44,371 nucleotides of DNA from contig JAGCXU010000027.1 of the NCBI GenBank assembly GCA_017961145.1, positions 1-44,371 of the forward strand. Reading direction: 5' to 3'. The notes beneath the pieces were generated by a model, which was not told where the DNA came from, did no database searches, and saw only the letters and a list, made by a program, of their open reading frames with translations. A program made the position numbers and the translations under genes. The first letter of the stretch is position 1. Every line of letters starts with the position of its first letter. This stretch comes from Bacteroidaceae bacterium (GTDB lineage Bacteria; Bacteroidota; Bacteroidia; Bacteroidales; Bacteroidaceae). Of this stretch, positions 8,358-16,347 are shown one piece after another.

Positions 8358-9212
8358 ATGAAAAAACTTTTATTTTTCGTTGCTTGTGCTCTTGGTTTGA
8401 GCGCTTGTAATATGACAGATGGACAACAACAGGATGCAGTTCAGCAGGAACGCGATTCTCTGCAGCGCATCATCAATGAAAAAGATATGGAATTGGATGA
8501 CATCTTGGGCATCTTCAACGAAGTGCAAGAAGGCATTCGCCGTATCAATGAAGCAGAAGGTCGTGTCACGATTGCCGAAGGTAACCCTGAGAGTGCCAGC
8601 AGCAAGGATGTCATTCGCGACAACATGGACTTCATCAAGCAAGCCATGCAGCAGAACCGCGACCTGATTGCACAACTGCAGGAAAAACTCAAGAACAGCA
8701 GCATCAAGAATACCAAGATGCAAAAGACCATCGAAAGCCTCCAAGCTCAGATTGATGCACAATCTGCCCGCATCCAAGAACTTGAGGCCAGCCTTGCAGA
8801 AAAGGACGCGCTCATCGAGGCACAAGGCGATGCCATTGCAGGACTCAGCAATGACGTAGCATCGTTGACAGAAGAGAATCGAGCCAAGACGGAAAAAGTT
8901 CAGCAACAGGATAAGGAACTGAATAGTGCTTGGTTCGTCTTCGGCACCAAGAGCGAATTGAAGGAACAGAAGATTCTGACGAGTGGAGATGTACTCAAGA
9001 GTGGCGATTTCAACAAGGACTACTTCACAAAGATTGACATTCGCTACGACAAAGACATCAAATTCTATAGTAAGAGCGCTCAACTGCTTTCCTCTCATCC
9101 TTCTGGAACCTATCAGTTGGCAAAGGACAAACAAGGTCAGTATGAGCTTCACATCACCGATCCACAGAAGTTCTGGAGCGTCAGCAAGTACCTCGTCGTA
9201 TTGGTTAAATGA
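8358..9212 (+). CDS. Coiled-coil lipoprotein, possibly Cbp1-like
   Basis: The product is 284 residues. The N-terminus is a lipoprotein signal with LSAC as lipobox (Cys at residue 17). Residues about 25-190 are strongly helical and coiled-coil, rich in Gln, Glu and Asn. A small C-terminal globular region (about 190-284, beginning near SAWFVFGTKSELKEQ) follows. Architecture and the NEVQEGIRRINEAEGRV stretch recall the Bacteroides lipoproteins annotated as Cbp1 collagen-binding adhesins. That link is from memory and weak, and no adhesin function is claimed. It lies 33 bases after rsmI and upstream of hflX. Confidence 0.85.
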   Translation: MKKLLFFVACALGLSACNMTDGQQQDAVQQERDSLQRIINEKDMELDDILGIFNEVQEGIRRINEAEGRVTIAEGNPESASSKDVIRDNMDFIKQAMQQNRDLIAQLQEKLKNSSIKNTKMQKTIESLQAQIDAQSARIQELEASLAEKDALIEAQGDAIAGLSNDVASLTEENRAKTEKVQQQDKELNSAWFVFGTKSELKEQKILTSGDVLKSGDFNKDYFTKIDIRYDKDIKFYSKSAQLLSSHPSGTYQLAKDKQGQYELHITDPQKFWSVSKYLVVLVK

Positions 9213-9271
9213 GAACATCAAGAAGCAAGCACTATAATTCTTCGCGCTCGTCGCTGCCTTTCGAGGAAGGC

Positions 9272-10528
9272 ATGACCAGCACAAAGTTCCACAATGTCGT
9301 CGATGATTCCCCTGAAACGGCTGTGCTGGTAGGTCTAATCACGCCCAATCAGGACGAACGTAAGACAACTGAATACCTCGATGAACTGGAGTTCCTTGCC
9401 GAAACGGCAGGAGCCAAGACTGTCCGCCGCTTCACCCAGCGTCTGAACGGCCCCAACAGTGTCACCTATCTTGGCATAGGCAAGCTGCAGGAAATCCGAG
9501 CTTACATACAGGCTGAAGAGGATGCAGAAAGGGAAGTCTCGATGGTAATCTTCGACGACGAACTCTCTGCCAAGCAACTTCGAAACATCGAGAACGAGTT
9601 GAAAGTCAAGATACTGGACCGCACGACGCTCATCCTCGACATCTTTGCTATGCGAGCACAGACGGCAAATGCAAAAACACAAGTTGAGTTGGCACAATAT
9701 CGCTATATGTTGCCTCGCCTACAACGGCTCTGGACCCACCTCGAACGACAAGGCGGCGGCTCTGGCAGCGGTGGCGGCAAAGGGTCGGTTGGGCTGAGAG
9801 GACCAGGTGAAACCCAGCTCGAAATGGACCGCCGTATCATCCTCAATCGCATGAGCCTGCTCAAACAGCGCCTGGCGGAAATCGACAAGCAGAAAACGAC
9901 TCAGCGAAGCAACCGCGGTCGCATGATTCGCGTAGCTCTCGTTGGCTATACAAACGTAGGCAAAAGTACCCTGATGAACCTACTCTCTAAGAGCGAGGTG
10001 TTTGCGGAAAACAAACTCTTCGCCACCCTTGATACGACAGTTCGCAAAGTCATAGTCGACAATCTGCCCTTCCTACTTTCCGACACAGTTGGATTTATCC
10101 GCAAACTCCCCACAGACCTCGTCGATTCCTTCAAGAGCACACTTGATGAGGTTCGAGAGGCTGACTTCCTGCTTCACATCGTTGATATCAGTCATCCCGA
10201 CTTCGAGGATCAGATAAAGGTTGTGGACAAGACGCTTGCCGATCTGGGTTGCAGCGAGAAGCCACAGATGATAGTCTTCAACAAGATTGACGCTTACACT
10301 TGGGAAGAAAAAGATGCCGACGACCTGACGCCTGCCACCAGTCGAAACGTCTCGCTCGACGAACTGATTCACTCCTGGATATCGCGCCTCGGTGGCCAGT
10401 GCCTTTTCATCTCTGCCCAAGAGCGCACCAATGTTGATACCCTCAAACAAGTACTATATAATAAGGTAAGGGAACTGCACGTGCAGAAGTATCCATACAA
10501 CGACTTTTTATTTCAACACTACGACTAA
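9272..10528 (+). CDS. hflX: Ribosome-associated GTPase HflX
   Basis: From the ATG at 9272 the protein is 418 residues. It has an N-terminal HflX domain, a glycine-rich linker ([20 protein letters not shown]) and a GTPase domain with P-loop [14 protein letters not shown] (G3) and NKID (G4). HflX splits stalled 70S ribosomes during stress. The start is chosen because family conservation begins at [18 protein letters not shown]. An ATG at 9209 overlapping the lipoprotein stop as ATGA would add 21 low-complexity basic residues and cannot be excluded. A 6-bp hairpin (TGCCTT/AAGGCA) sits directly at the chosen start. Fumarase begins two bases after its stop. Confidence 0.94.
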   Translation: MTSTKFHNVVDDSPETAVLVGLITPNQDERKTTEYLDELEFLAETAGAKTVRRFTQRLNGPNSVTYLGIGKLQEIRAYIQAEEDAEREVSMVIFDDELSAKQLRNIENELKVKILDRTTLILDIFAMRAQTANAKTQVELAQYRYMLPRLQRLWTHLERQGGGSGSGGGKGSVGLRGPGETQLEMDRRIILNRMSLLKQRLAEIDKQKTTQRSNRGRMIRVALVGYTNVGKSTLMNLLSKSEVFAENKLFATLDTTVRKVIVDNLPFLLSDTVGFIRKLPTDLVDSFKSTLDEVREADFLLHIVDISHPDFEDQIKVVDKTLADLGCSEKPQMIVFNKIDAYTWEEKDADDLTPATSRNVSLDELIHSWISRLGGQCLFISAQERTNVDTLKQVLYNKVRELHVQKYPYNDFLFQHYD

Positions 10529-10530
10529 AT

Positions 10531-12174
10531 ATGGCTGAATTCAAGTATGCCCCAATGTTCCAGATGGGCGAGGACACGACGGAATACCGCCTCCTGACGA
10601 AGGAAGGCGTCACCGTCAGCGAGTTTGAAGGAAAGGAGATAGTTAAGGTTTCTCCTGAAGCACTTACGCTATTGGCTCAGCAAGCCTTCCACGACGTGGA
10701 GTTCATGCTGCGCCGCGAACACAATCTGCAAGTTGCACAAATCCTGAAAGACCCCGATGCCAGCGAGAACGACAAGTATGTCGCCCTCCAGTTCCTGCGT
10801 AATGCAGAGACGGCTTGCAAAGGCATCCTTCCTTTCTGCCAGGACACAGGTACCGCCATCATTCATGGCGAGAAAGGACAGCAGGTTTGGACAGGCTTCG
10901 AGGATGAGGAAGCGCTCTCTCGTGGCGTGTTCAACACCTTCACGCAGGACAATCTCCGCTACTCGCAGAACGCTCCTCTCAATATGTACGACGAGGTGAA
11001 CACGAAGTGCAACCTGCCCGCTCAGATTGACATTGAGGCTTGCGAGGGCGCAGAATACCGTTTCGTGATGGTCGCCAAAGGTGGTGGCTCGGCCAACAAG
11101 ACCTACTTCTACCCCATGACGAAAGCCACCATTCAGAACGAAGGCACGCTGCTCCCCTTCCTCGTTGAAGAGATGAAGCACCTCGGCACAGCTGCCTGTC
11201 CGCCTTACCACATAGCCTTTGTCATCGGCGGCACATCGGCAGAGAAGAACCTGCTGACTGTCAAACTGGCCAGCATCAAGTACTATGATTCTCTTCCCAC
11301 CACGGGCGACGAGACAGGACGCGCTTTCCGCGATATCGACTTGGAAAAGAAACTCCTCGAAGAAGCCCACAAGATTGGACTCGGCGCACAGTTCGGCGGC
11401 AAATACTTGGCTCACGACATCCGCGTCATCCGTTTGCCTCGTCATGGAGCAAGCTGTCCCATCGGCATGGGCGTGAGCTGCTCTGCAGACCGCAACATCA
11501 AGGCGAAGATTAACCGCGACGGCATTTGGCTGGAGAAGATGGACGATTGCCCAGGCGAACTCATTCCAGAAGAACTGCGTCTTCCTGGCGAAGGTGGCAA
11601 AGGCATAGACATTGACCTCGACAAGGGCATAGATGCCGTTCGTGCAGAACTCAGCAAGTATCCCGTCTCGACGCGCGTTAACCTTCGCGGCACGATTATT
11701 GTGGCTCGTGACATTGCCCATGCAAAACTCAAGGCACGCCTGGATGCTGGCGAGGGAATGCCACAGTACTTCAAAGACCATCCCGTTCTCTATGCAGGCC
11801 CTGCCAAGACACCAGCAGGCTATCCTTGCGGCTCGATGGGACCCACCACAGCAGGCCGTATGGACCCATATGTTGATGAGTTCCAAGCAAATGGCGGCAG
11901 CCTCGTCATGATAGCCAAGGGCAACCGCAGCCAGCAAGTGACGGATGCCTGCAAGAAGCACGGCGGCTTCTACCTCGGCACCATCGGTGGCGTGGCTGCA
12001 GTTCTCTCTCAGTCGAGCATCAAGAGCATCGAGTGCGTAGAGTATCCTGAACTCGGCATGGAAGCCATCTGGAAGATAACCGTCGAAGACTTCCCCGCTT
12101 TCATCCTCGTGGACGACAAGGGTAACGACTTCTTCAAGCAGCTCAAGCCCTGGTGCCCAGGTTGCAACAAGTAA
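10531..12174 (+). CDS. Fumarate hydratase class I (Fe-S, fused alpha/beta type)
   Basis: The product is 547 residues and interconverts fumarate and malate using a [4Fe-4S] cluster. In anaerobic Bacteroidales this step runs in the reductive direction toward succinate. Conserved segments include [12 protein letters not shown] with a cluster-ligand cysteine, [12 protein letters not shown], and [21 protein letters not shown] with further cysteines. The C-terminal domain contains [19 protein letters not shown] and [11 protein letters not shown]. Length agrees with single-chain class I enzymes. It is translationally close to hflX (two-base gap) and ends at a clear terminator. Confidence 0.96.
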   Translation: MAEFKYAPMFQMGEDTTEYRLLTKEGVTVSEFEGKEIVKVSPEALTLLAQQAFHDVEFMLRREHNLQVAQILKDPDASENDKYVALQFLRNAETACKGILPFCQDTGTAIIHGEKGQQVWTGFEDEEALSRGVFNTFTQDNLRYSQNAPLNMYDEVNTKCNLPAQIDIEACEGAEYRFVMVAKGGGSANKTYFYPMTKATIQNEGTLLPFLVEEMKHLGTAACPPYHIAFVIGGTSAEKNLLTVKLASIKYYDSLPTTGDETGRAFRDIDLEKKLLEEAHKIGLGAQFGGKYLAHDIRVIRLPRHGASCPIGMGVSCSADRNIKAKINRDGIWLEKMDDCPGELIPEELRLPGEGGKGIDIDLDKGIDAVRAELSKYPVSTRVNLRGTIIVARDIAHAKLKARLDAGEGMPQYFKDHPVLYAGPAKTPAGYPCGSMGPTTAGRMDPYVDEFQANGGSLVMIAKGNRSQQVTDACKKHGGFYLGTIGGVAAVLSQSSIKSIECVEYPELGMEAIWKITVEDFPAFILVDDKGNDFFKQLKPWCPGCNK

Positions 12175-12199
12175 GAGGAATCACATCCCGAAAAATAAG

Positions 12200-12227
12200 G
12201 CACGCGGCATCTGCAAATGTCGCGTGC
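12200..12227 (+). terminator. Intrinsic terminator after fumarase
   Basis: Arms GCACGCGGCA (12200-12209) and TGTCGCGTGC (12218-12227) pair over 10 bp with one G-U pair, followed by TTTGTTTG. Confidence 0.8.
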
Positions 12228-12315
12228 TTTGTTTGCAATCGTATAGTGTGATGTTTGCGTTTTTAACGTGTGATGTTTACAAACTTAACGTGGAGCATTT
12301 TCCAACACTCCACGT
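12228..12315 (+). repeat. 22-bp repeat array B (four units)
   Basis: Units start at 12228, 12250, 12272 and 12294 with exact 22-bp spacing. Units 1-3 share a TTTGC/TTTAC motif on the left and end in AGTGT, CGTGT or CGTGG. The array begins immediately after the fumarase terminator and fills most of the convergent gap to the minus-strand repeat-protein gene. Confidence 0.75.
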
Positions 12316-12318
12316 TAA
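12285..12318. terminator. 11-bp hairpin formed by array B units, between convergent genes
   Basis: TTAACGTGGAG (12285-12295) is the perfect reverse complement of 12308-12318, with a 12-base loop. Located between convergent stops, it could terminate transcription in either direction, although no strong T-tract follows. Confidence 0.5.
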
Positions 12319-12333
12319 CTTATATATTTACCT

Positions 12334-13392
12334 TTATCTGCGACCACCACGGCTGCTGCCACCGCCACCACGGCTGCCACCCATGCTACCGCCGCGAGAA
12401 GAACCTCCATAGCTGGGAGAACTGCCACGACTCATGCCAACGCTACTGCCGCGAGAAGAGCCTCCATAGCTGGGTGAACTGCTGCGACTGCTGCTCATGC
12501 TGCTGCCACGAGAAGAGCCTCCGTAGTTGGGAGAGCTGCTACGACTGCTACTCATGCTGCTGCCGCGAGAAGAGCCTCCGTAGTTGGAAGAGCTGCCACG
12601 ACTCATGCTGCCGCTCATGCGAGAACTGCTGCTATCAAAAGAGTTACCACGACTCACATTGCCACGATTCATGTTACCTTGATTCATGCCGCCGTGATTG
12701 CCAGAGTTCACGTTTCCATGATTGCCAGAATTCATTCCGCCGCTTCGATTACCGCCGTCTGAACGACCATTGCCGCTGCGACCAACTCCATTGTGATTAC
12801 CATTGCGGCTACCAGAACGATGATTATCCAGATCGATATGATAACCATTGCCACTGATGCGACGTCCTTCATTGCGACTTCCAACATGCCCTACAGCCGG
12901 ACGATGCATGTCATGACCTCTTAGACCTCCGTTCCAGAGCGGACGACGATTGCCGTAGAAGCCATCGCGATAGTAGCTGCGACCATGACCGCCATAGTAG
13001 GAAACCCATACGCTAGGACGGCTATAGTAGAAATAACCGCGATTGTAATAGCTGTAGATGGGGAAGTACCAACCACCTGCACGCCATAAGATGGGACGCA
13101 GGAAGTAGTCGGCTGCCGTCAGAAGGCTGTACTGCCAGTCGTGCAGGATGCAGCGAAGGTCATACAGACGATAGGTGTAGTAGCTGCCATAAAGATCAGA
13201 AGGAGAATCGATACGAAGGAAGTAATCGAGGTTGATCTCGTAGGCATCGTTATACTGCTGCTCATTGAGGTTGAGTTCATACGCCATCTTGTCCGTCAGA
13301 TAGAGAGCCTCAGCCTGAGCACGTTCGAAACTCATTGCGCTGGCACCCATCCAGGCTGCCATCATCATCAGGGAAAGAACTAACTTTTTCAT
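12334..13392 (-). CDS. Secreted Tyr-rich protein with Ser/Gly/Arg repeat tail, function unknown
   Basis: The product is 352 residues with a Sec signal peptide (MKKLVLSLMMMAAWMGASA). Residues 20-145 form a helical then Tyr/Trp/Arg-rich domain (LRPILWRAGGWYFPIYSYY and similar). Residues 150-230 are Asn/Gly/Arg-rich (GNHGNVNSGNHGGMNQGN). From about 255 to the end the tail is Ser/Gly repeats of 19 residues (YGGSSRGSSMSSSRSS), closing with GGSRGGGGSSRGG. I do not recognise a family with known function. Composition suggests an exported, disordered, cationic surface or periplasmic protein. The repeat-coding DNA is a minisatellite. It is convergent with fumarase. Confidence 0.85.
   Translation of the reverse strand: MKKLVLSLMMMAAWMGASAMSFERAQAEALYLTDKMAYELNLNEQQYNDAYEINLDYFLRIDSPSDLYGSYYTYRLYDLRCILHDWQYSLLTAADYFLRPILWRAGGWYFPIYSYYNRGYFYYSRPSVWVSYYGGHGRSYYRDGFYGNRRPLWNGGLRGHDMHRPAVGHVGSRNEGRRISGNGYHIDLDNHRSGSRNGNHNGVGRSGNGRSDGGNRSGGMNSGNHGNVNSGNHGGMNQGNMNRGNVSRGNSFDSSSSRMSGSMSRGSSSNYGGSSRGSSMSSSRSSSPNYGGSSRGSSMSSSRSSSPSYGGSSRGSSVGMSRGSSPSYGGSSRGGSMGGSRGGGGSSRGGRR
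12394..12619 (-). repeat. 57-bp coding minisatellite (about four units)
   Basis: Units begin at 12394, 12451, 12508 and 12565, each opening with (G/A)CGAGAAGA on the plus strand and exactly 57 bp apart. The last is incomplete. The period equals 19 codons, so copy-number change keeps the reading frame. Confidence 0.9.
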
Positions 13393-13438
13393 AGCTTTAT
13401 CGTTTTATTTGTTGCACATTTATTTCTGAATCACAGTG

Positions 13439-13446
13439 CAAAGGTA
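13439..13446 (-). promoter_or_regulatory. -7 promoter box for the repeat-protein gene
   Basis: The minus strand reads TACCTTTG, about 47 bases before the start at 13392. Confidence 0.65.
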
Positions 13447-13474
13447 AGGCATAAAACGACAAGAAAAGGAAGGG

Positions 13475-13498
13475 TTTTCCCTAAACGATAGGGGAAAA
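13475..13498. promoter_or_regulatory. Near-perfect inverted repeat upstream of the repeat-protein promoter
   Basis: TTTTCCCTA and TAGGGGAAAA are inverted around AACGA, differing by one C. It lies about 30 bases upstream of the -7 box and just past the nspC stop. It could be an operator or a weak nspC terminator, but no T-tract follows, which favours a protein-binding site. Confidence 0.45.
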
Positions 13499-13507
13499 TG
13501 CCTAAAG

Positions 13508-14656
13508 CTAATCCATACGGTCCCTATAGTCCTCGTAGGTATAGGTGCGAAGGGTTTCGCGAGTGCCGTCCTCATGCTCCAGGACAATCGAGGGATGCAT
13601 GATGCCGTTGAACATCGTGGTCTTGACCGTCGTGTAGTGTATCATATCCTCGAAGATGATTTCTTGTCCGACAACCAACGGCTTAGGGAAACGCCAGCTT
13701 CCCATGTAATCGCCACTCAAACAGCTGTTACCTCCAAGACGATAAATGTTTCGTTCTTTCGCATCTGTAGAAGAAGCAGCTTCAAAAGGCAGACTCTCGG
13801 CTCCACGAACTTCAGGCTGATAAGGCATTTCGAGGCAATCAGGCATGTGACAAGTGAAGGAAACATTCAAAATAGCCGTCTGGATGCCATGATTCTCCAC
13901 GATATCGACCACCTGTGACACTAGTGGTCCTGTCTGCCAAGCAAAAGCACTACCAGGTTCGAGGATGATGTGAAGATGCGGATAGCGCTGATGCAAACCC
14001 TTTAATAAATTAATAAGGTGTTCGACATCATAGTCTTTTCGCGTCATCAGGTGTCCTCCACCAAGATTTAACCACTTCAATTGTGGAAACCAACGACTGA
14101 ACTTCGCTTCAAGATGCTCAAGTGTATGCTCCAATGCCGAAGCCGGACTTTCGCAATGACTATGGCAATGGAAACCTTCTATGCCAGCAGGAAGCCTTTC
14201 TGGCAATTGCTCTGCAAGTACTCCAAACCTGCTGCCAGGAGCACAAGGATTGTAAAGTTCAGTTTCTATTTCGCTGTATTCTGGATTGACACGAAGGCCA
14301 TAAGACACAGAATGTTCGATGAAATGGGCTATTTTTGGAGCAAAACGCTCATATTGCGAAAGGGAGTTAAAGGTGACGTGACCGCTACATTGCAGTATCT
14401 CGTCGAACTCATCTTCCTCGTATGCAGGACTATAAGTATGTGCTAAGGAGCCAAACTCTTCCAACGAAAGACGCGCTTCGCAAAGACTACTTGCTGTAGT
14501 ATGACCGATGAAATCGCGGAAAATGGGAAAAGTTCGCCATAAAGCGAAGGCTTTAAAAGCGAGAATTATCTCCACATCCGCTTCGTCAGCTACTCGTTTG
14601 ATGAGTTGCAAATTGCGTCGAAGCAGGCTCTCCTGAAGAAGAAAATATGGGCGCAT
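13508..14656 (-). CDS. nspC: Carboxynorspermidine decarboxylase
   Basis: The product is 382 residues, a PLP-dependent fold III (alanine racemase-like) decarboxylase. It converts carboxynorspermidine or carboxyspermidine to norspermidine or spermidine in the alternative polyamine pathway common in Bacteroidetes. The PLP lysine lies in the N-terminal AFKAFA motif. Further family features are SSLCEARL, the GFHCHSHCES segment, LNLGGGH, the ILEPGSAF phosphate/substrate region and the catalytic C-terminal CLSGD motif. The start overlaps the stop of the PCMD gene by one base (TGATG), so the two are translationally linked. No carboxynorspermidine dehydrogenase is in the window. Confidence 0.95.
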   Translation of the reverse strand: MRPYFLLQESLLRRNLQLIKRVADEADVEIILAFKAFALWRTFPIFRDFIGHTTASSLCEARLSLEEFGSLAHTYSPAYEEDEFDEILQCSGHVTFNSLSQYERFAPKIAHFIEHSVSYGLRVNPEYSEIETELYNPCAPGSRFGVLAEQLPERLPAGIEGFHCHSHCESPASALEHTLEHLEAKFSRWFPQLKWLNLGGGHLMTRKDYDVEHLINLLKGLHQRYPHLHIILEPGSAFAWQTGPLVSQVVDIVENHGIQTAILNVSFTCHMPDCLEMPYQPEVRGAESLPFEAASSTDAKERNIYRLGGNSCLSGDYMGSWRFPKPLVVGQEIIFEDMIHYTTVKTTMFNGIMHPSIVLEHEDGTRETLRTYTYEDYRDRMD

Positions 14657-15606
14657 CAGTACACTAGCTTCACGTTATCTATCCAAAGGGTATTGCCGAT
14701 GGTGCCTACATACGCGCCTCCATGACTGCTATCGAACTTCAGGACGATGTGAGTTGGCGTTTCGTCTGGCTCTGCCCAGCCTTCTTCTATAACAGGCACG
14801 TTCTTTCCCTTGCTGTTAAGCGCATAGAAAACATTGCTGCCAGACATCAAGTTCATTCCACTTTGGAAGAAGCTTTCGCCCGTAATATCGCCATAATGAA
14901 TGCTATAAGTCTGGCCTTCTTTCCAATCACAATTCTGGCTGAAGCGTTGAAGCATCGTGCCGATTCGCAAAGCATGAATGCTGCCGTCGGCTTCTTCCCA
15001 ACGTTTCTGTAACAGACAAAGGGCTTGTCCCAGGTCTTTGCCACTCACTTTCTGTCGTTTGCTGAAACCTGTCTCGCGGATTCGTTCCGTTCCAGGAGAG
15101 TTGTATTTATAGTCGAACTTAACGGCTTTCGGCCTCTTTGTGAAGGGAATACCAATGCTCATCTTACTCATTGGATTGCTTGAACCTGTGATGGGCTCCA
15201 GCAAAGTACCAAGAAAGATGCTGCCAGTAGCGAGAACGCTAATATTGATGACTCCGATAGCTTTAGCACTAACGATGTGTGTTGAAAGTTTAACACATTG
15301 GCCACCTTGATGCTTGTCGGGAAAGACGCTGACATTTGTCTTGACCACTCCCGCTACTTTTGCATAAACATTGCTGTTTCCCCAAGGCGAACCACCCTGA
15401 TTGGTATAGGCGCGAGCCCCGTCAAAAGTGCCTTTCGGACCTACTTCATAAAGTGTCTGAGTCTTGCCTCCGACGAGTACACTCTCTTTGATAGAGCGCG
15501 TTATCCACGAGTCGAAATTGCCGAACTTGACGAGTTCCTCCTCCGCAAACATGCTGAAAGAGAACAGACAACAGATTGCTGCGAATATTACTTTGTTTCG
15601 TGTCAT
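14656..15606 (-). CDS. PCMD-domain (putative carbohydrate metabolism) secreted protein
   Basis: The product is 316 residues with a signal peptide ending near FSMFAEEE. The body is a beta-rich domain with the pattern of PCMD family members. It opens FGNFDSWITRSIKESVLVGG, continues with KAVKFDYKYNSPG, a MLQRFSQNCDWKEGQ stretch, and ends WIDNVKLVY, which is typical for this family's terminal strand. The fold is thought to be a carbohydrate-binding jelly roll; no enzyme activity is established. Its ATG overlaps the nadD stop by four bases and its stop overlaps nspC. A -7 box in the end of nadD may give it separate expression. Confidence 0.8.
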   Translation of the reverse strand: MTRNKVIFAAICCLFSFSMFAEEELVKFGNFDSWITRSIKESVLVGGKTQTLYEVGPKGTFDGARAYTNQGGSPWGNSNVYAKVAGVVKTNVSVFPDKHQGGQCVKLSTHIVSAKAIGVINISVLATGSIFLGTLLEPITGSSNPMSKMSIGIPFTKRPKAVKFDYKYNSPGTERIRETGFSKRQKVSGKDLGQALCLLQKRWEEADGSIHALRIGTMLQRFSQNCDWKEGQTYSIHYGDITGESFFQSGMNLMSGSNVFYALNSKGKNVPVIEEGWAEPDETPTHIVLKFDSSHGGAYVGTIGNTLWIDNVKLVY

Positions 15607-16232
15607 TTTTTATCCTTTTGGTCTGCAAATGTACGGACTTTTTGTGAAACATACAAGTCCTTTGCTTTTATTTCATCCCAAACAGCAGCAGGAAGACCTT
15701 CACCATCATAATTGGGGTCGGTTGAAATGCGACGACGTATCTCAGTACTGCTGATATCTATCAAAGGTGTATCGGCTATAGTCACTTTTCGAGGCACTTT
15801 CTGCAAGTCATAACCTGGTCTGGGATAGATGATAATGCGGTATTTCGCGAGGATTGACTTGCTGCGATACCAATCGGAGAAGCGCTCCCAATTGTCTGCA
15901 CCAATAACAAGCACAAACTCTCGGTTGGGGTGTTCCTTGCTCAAGGCTTTCAGCGTATTATACATATAGGAAGGGCGAGGCAGGGAGAACTCGCGATCGC
16001 AAACCTCCACACCAGGCACATCGACAACTGCAAGACGAGCCAGATGCAACCTTTCCTCGTCATCGAGAAGGTTCGCATCCACCTTGAAGGGATTCTGAGG
16101 CGAGACTAAAAGCCACATTTCATCGACCAGACCGCTCTCTGCCAAAGCCTTTGCCAAGCGGAGATGCCCTTCGTGAATGGGGTTGAAACTGCCTCCATAG
16201 ATTCCCGTTACAAGTCTCTCTGAATTAGTCAT
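15603..16232 (-). CDS. nadD: Nicotinate-nucleotide adenylyltransferase
   Basis: The product is 209 residues and adenylates nicotinate mononucleotide to deamido-NAD in NAD synthesis. The nucleotidyltransferase signature GGSFNPIHEGH is at residues 14-24. LVIGADNWERFSDWYR and the ISSTEIRRR motif near the C-terminus are intact. Length is normal. The order yicC-gmk-nadD is conserved in Bacteroidetes. Here the gmk-nadD gap holds a 22-bp repeat array. Confidence 0.95.
   Translation of the reverse strand: MTNSERLVTGIYGGSFNPIHEGHLRLAKALAESGLVDEMWLLVSPQNPFKVDANLLDDEERLHLARLAVVDVPGVEVCDREFSLPRPSYMYNTLKALSKEHPNREFVLVIGADNWERFSDWYRSKSILAKYRIIIYPRPGYDLQKVPRKVTIADTPLIDISSTEIRRRISTDPNYDGEGLPAAVWDEIKAKDLYVSQKVRTFADQKDKK
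15626..15633 (-). promoter_or_regulatory. Possible internal -7 box within nadD for the PCMD gene
   Basis: The minus strand reads TACATTTG, 20 bases before the PCMD start and inside the last codons of nadD. It could be chance, since it is coding sequence. Confidence 0.35.
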
Positions 16233-16259
16233 TTGGTTTCGTGTGAAAATGTGGCGTGT

Positions 16260-16347
16260 TATGATGGCAAACGTATAGTGTTATGATTGCGATCGTATAG
16301 TGTGACGTTTGCAATTTACTAGTGTGACGTTTGTCATTTACTAGTGT
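16260..16347 (+). repeat. 22-bp repeat array C (four full units plus degenerate flanks)
   Basis: Units begin at 16260, 16282, 16304 and 16326 and each ends in AGTGT. Units 3 and 4 (GACGTTTG...TTTACTAGTGT) differ at only two positions. A partial fifth unit (GACGTTTGCGAAC) starts at 16348, and a degenerate one precedes at 16238. The minus-strand gmk stop and its last residues (SSQTSH) are written in units 4 and 5. The array fills the gmk-nadD intergenic gap inside a probable operon. Confidence 0.85.

Noticed and set aside
8370-9284. Open frame of 304 codons on the minus strand
   Set aside because: Antisense to the coiled-coil lipoprotein; its Leu/Cys/Phe-rich sequence is the complement of a Gln/Glu-rich gene.
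10669-11961. Open frame of 430 codons on the minus strand
   Set aside because: It lies opposite class I fumarase. Length results from codon bias of the real gene; the Cys/Ala/Val-rich product resembles nothing.
16260-16347. CRISPR array
   Set aside because: Units are contiguous with a 22-bp period and no spacers, and no cas genes are in the window.
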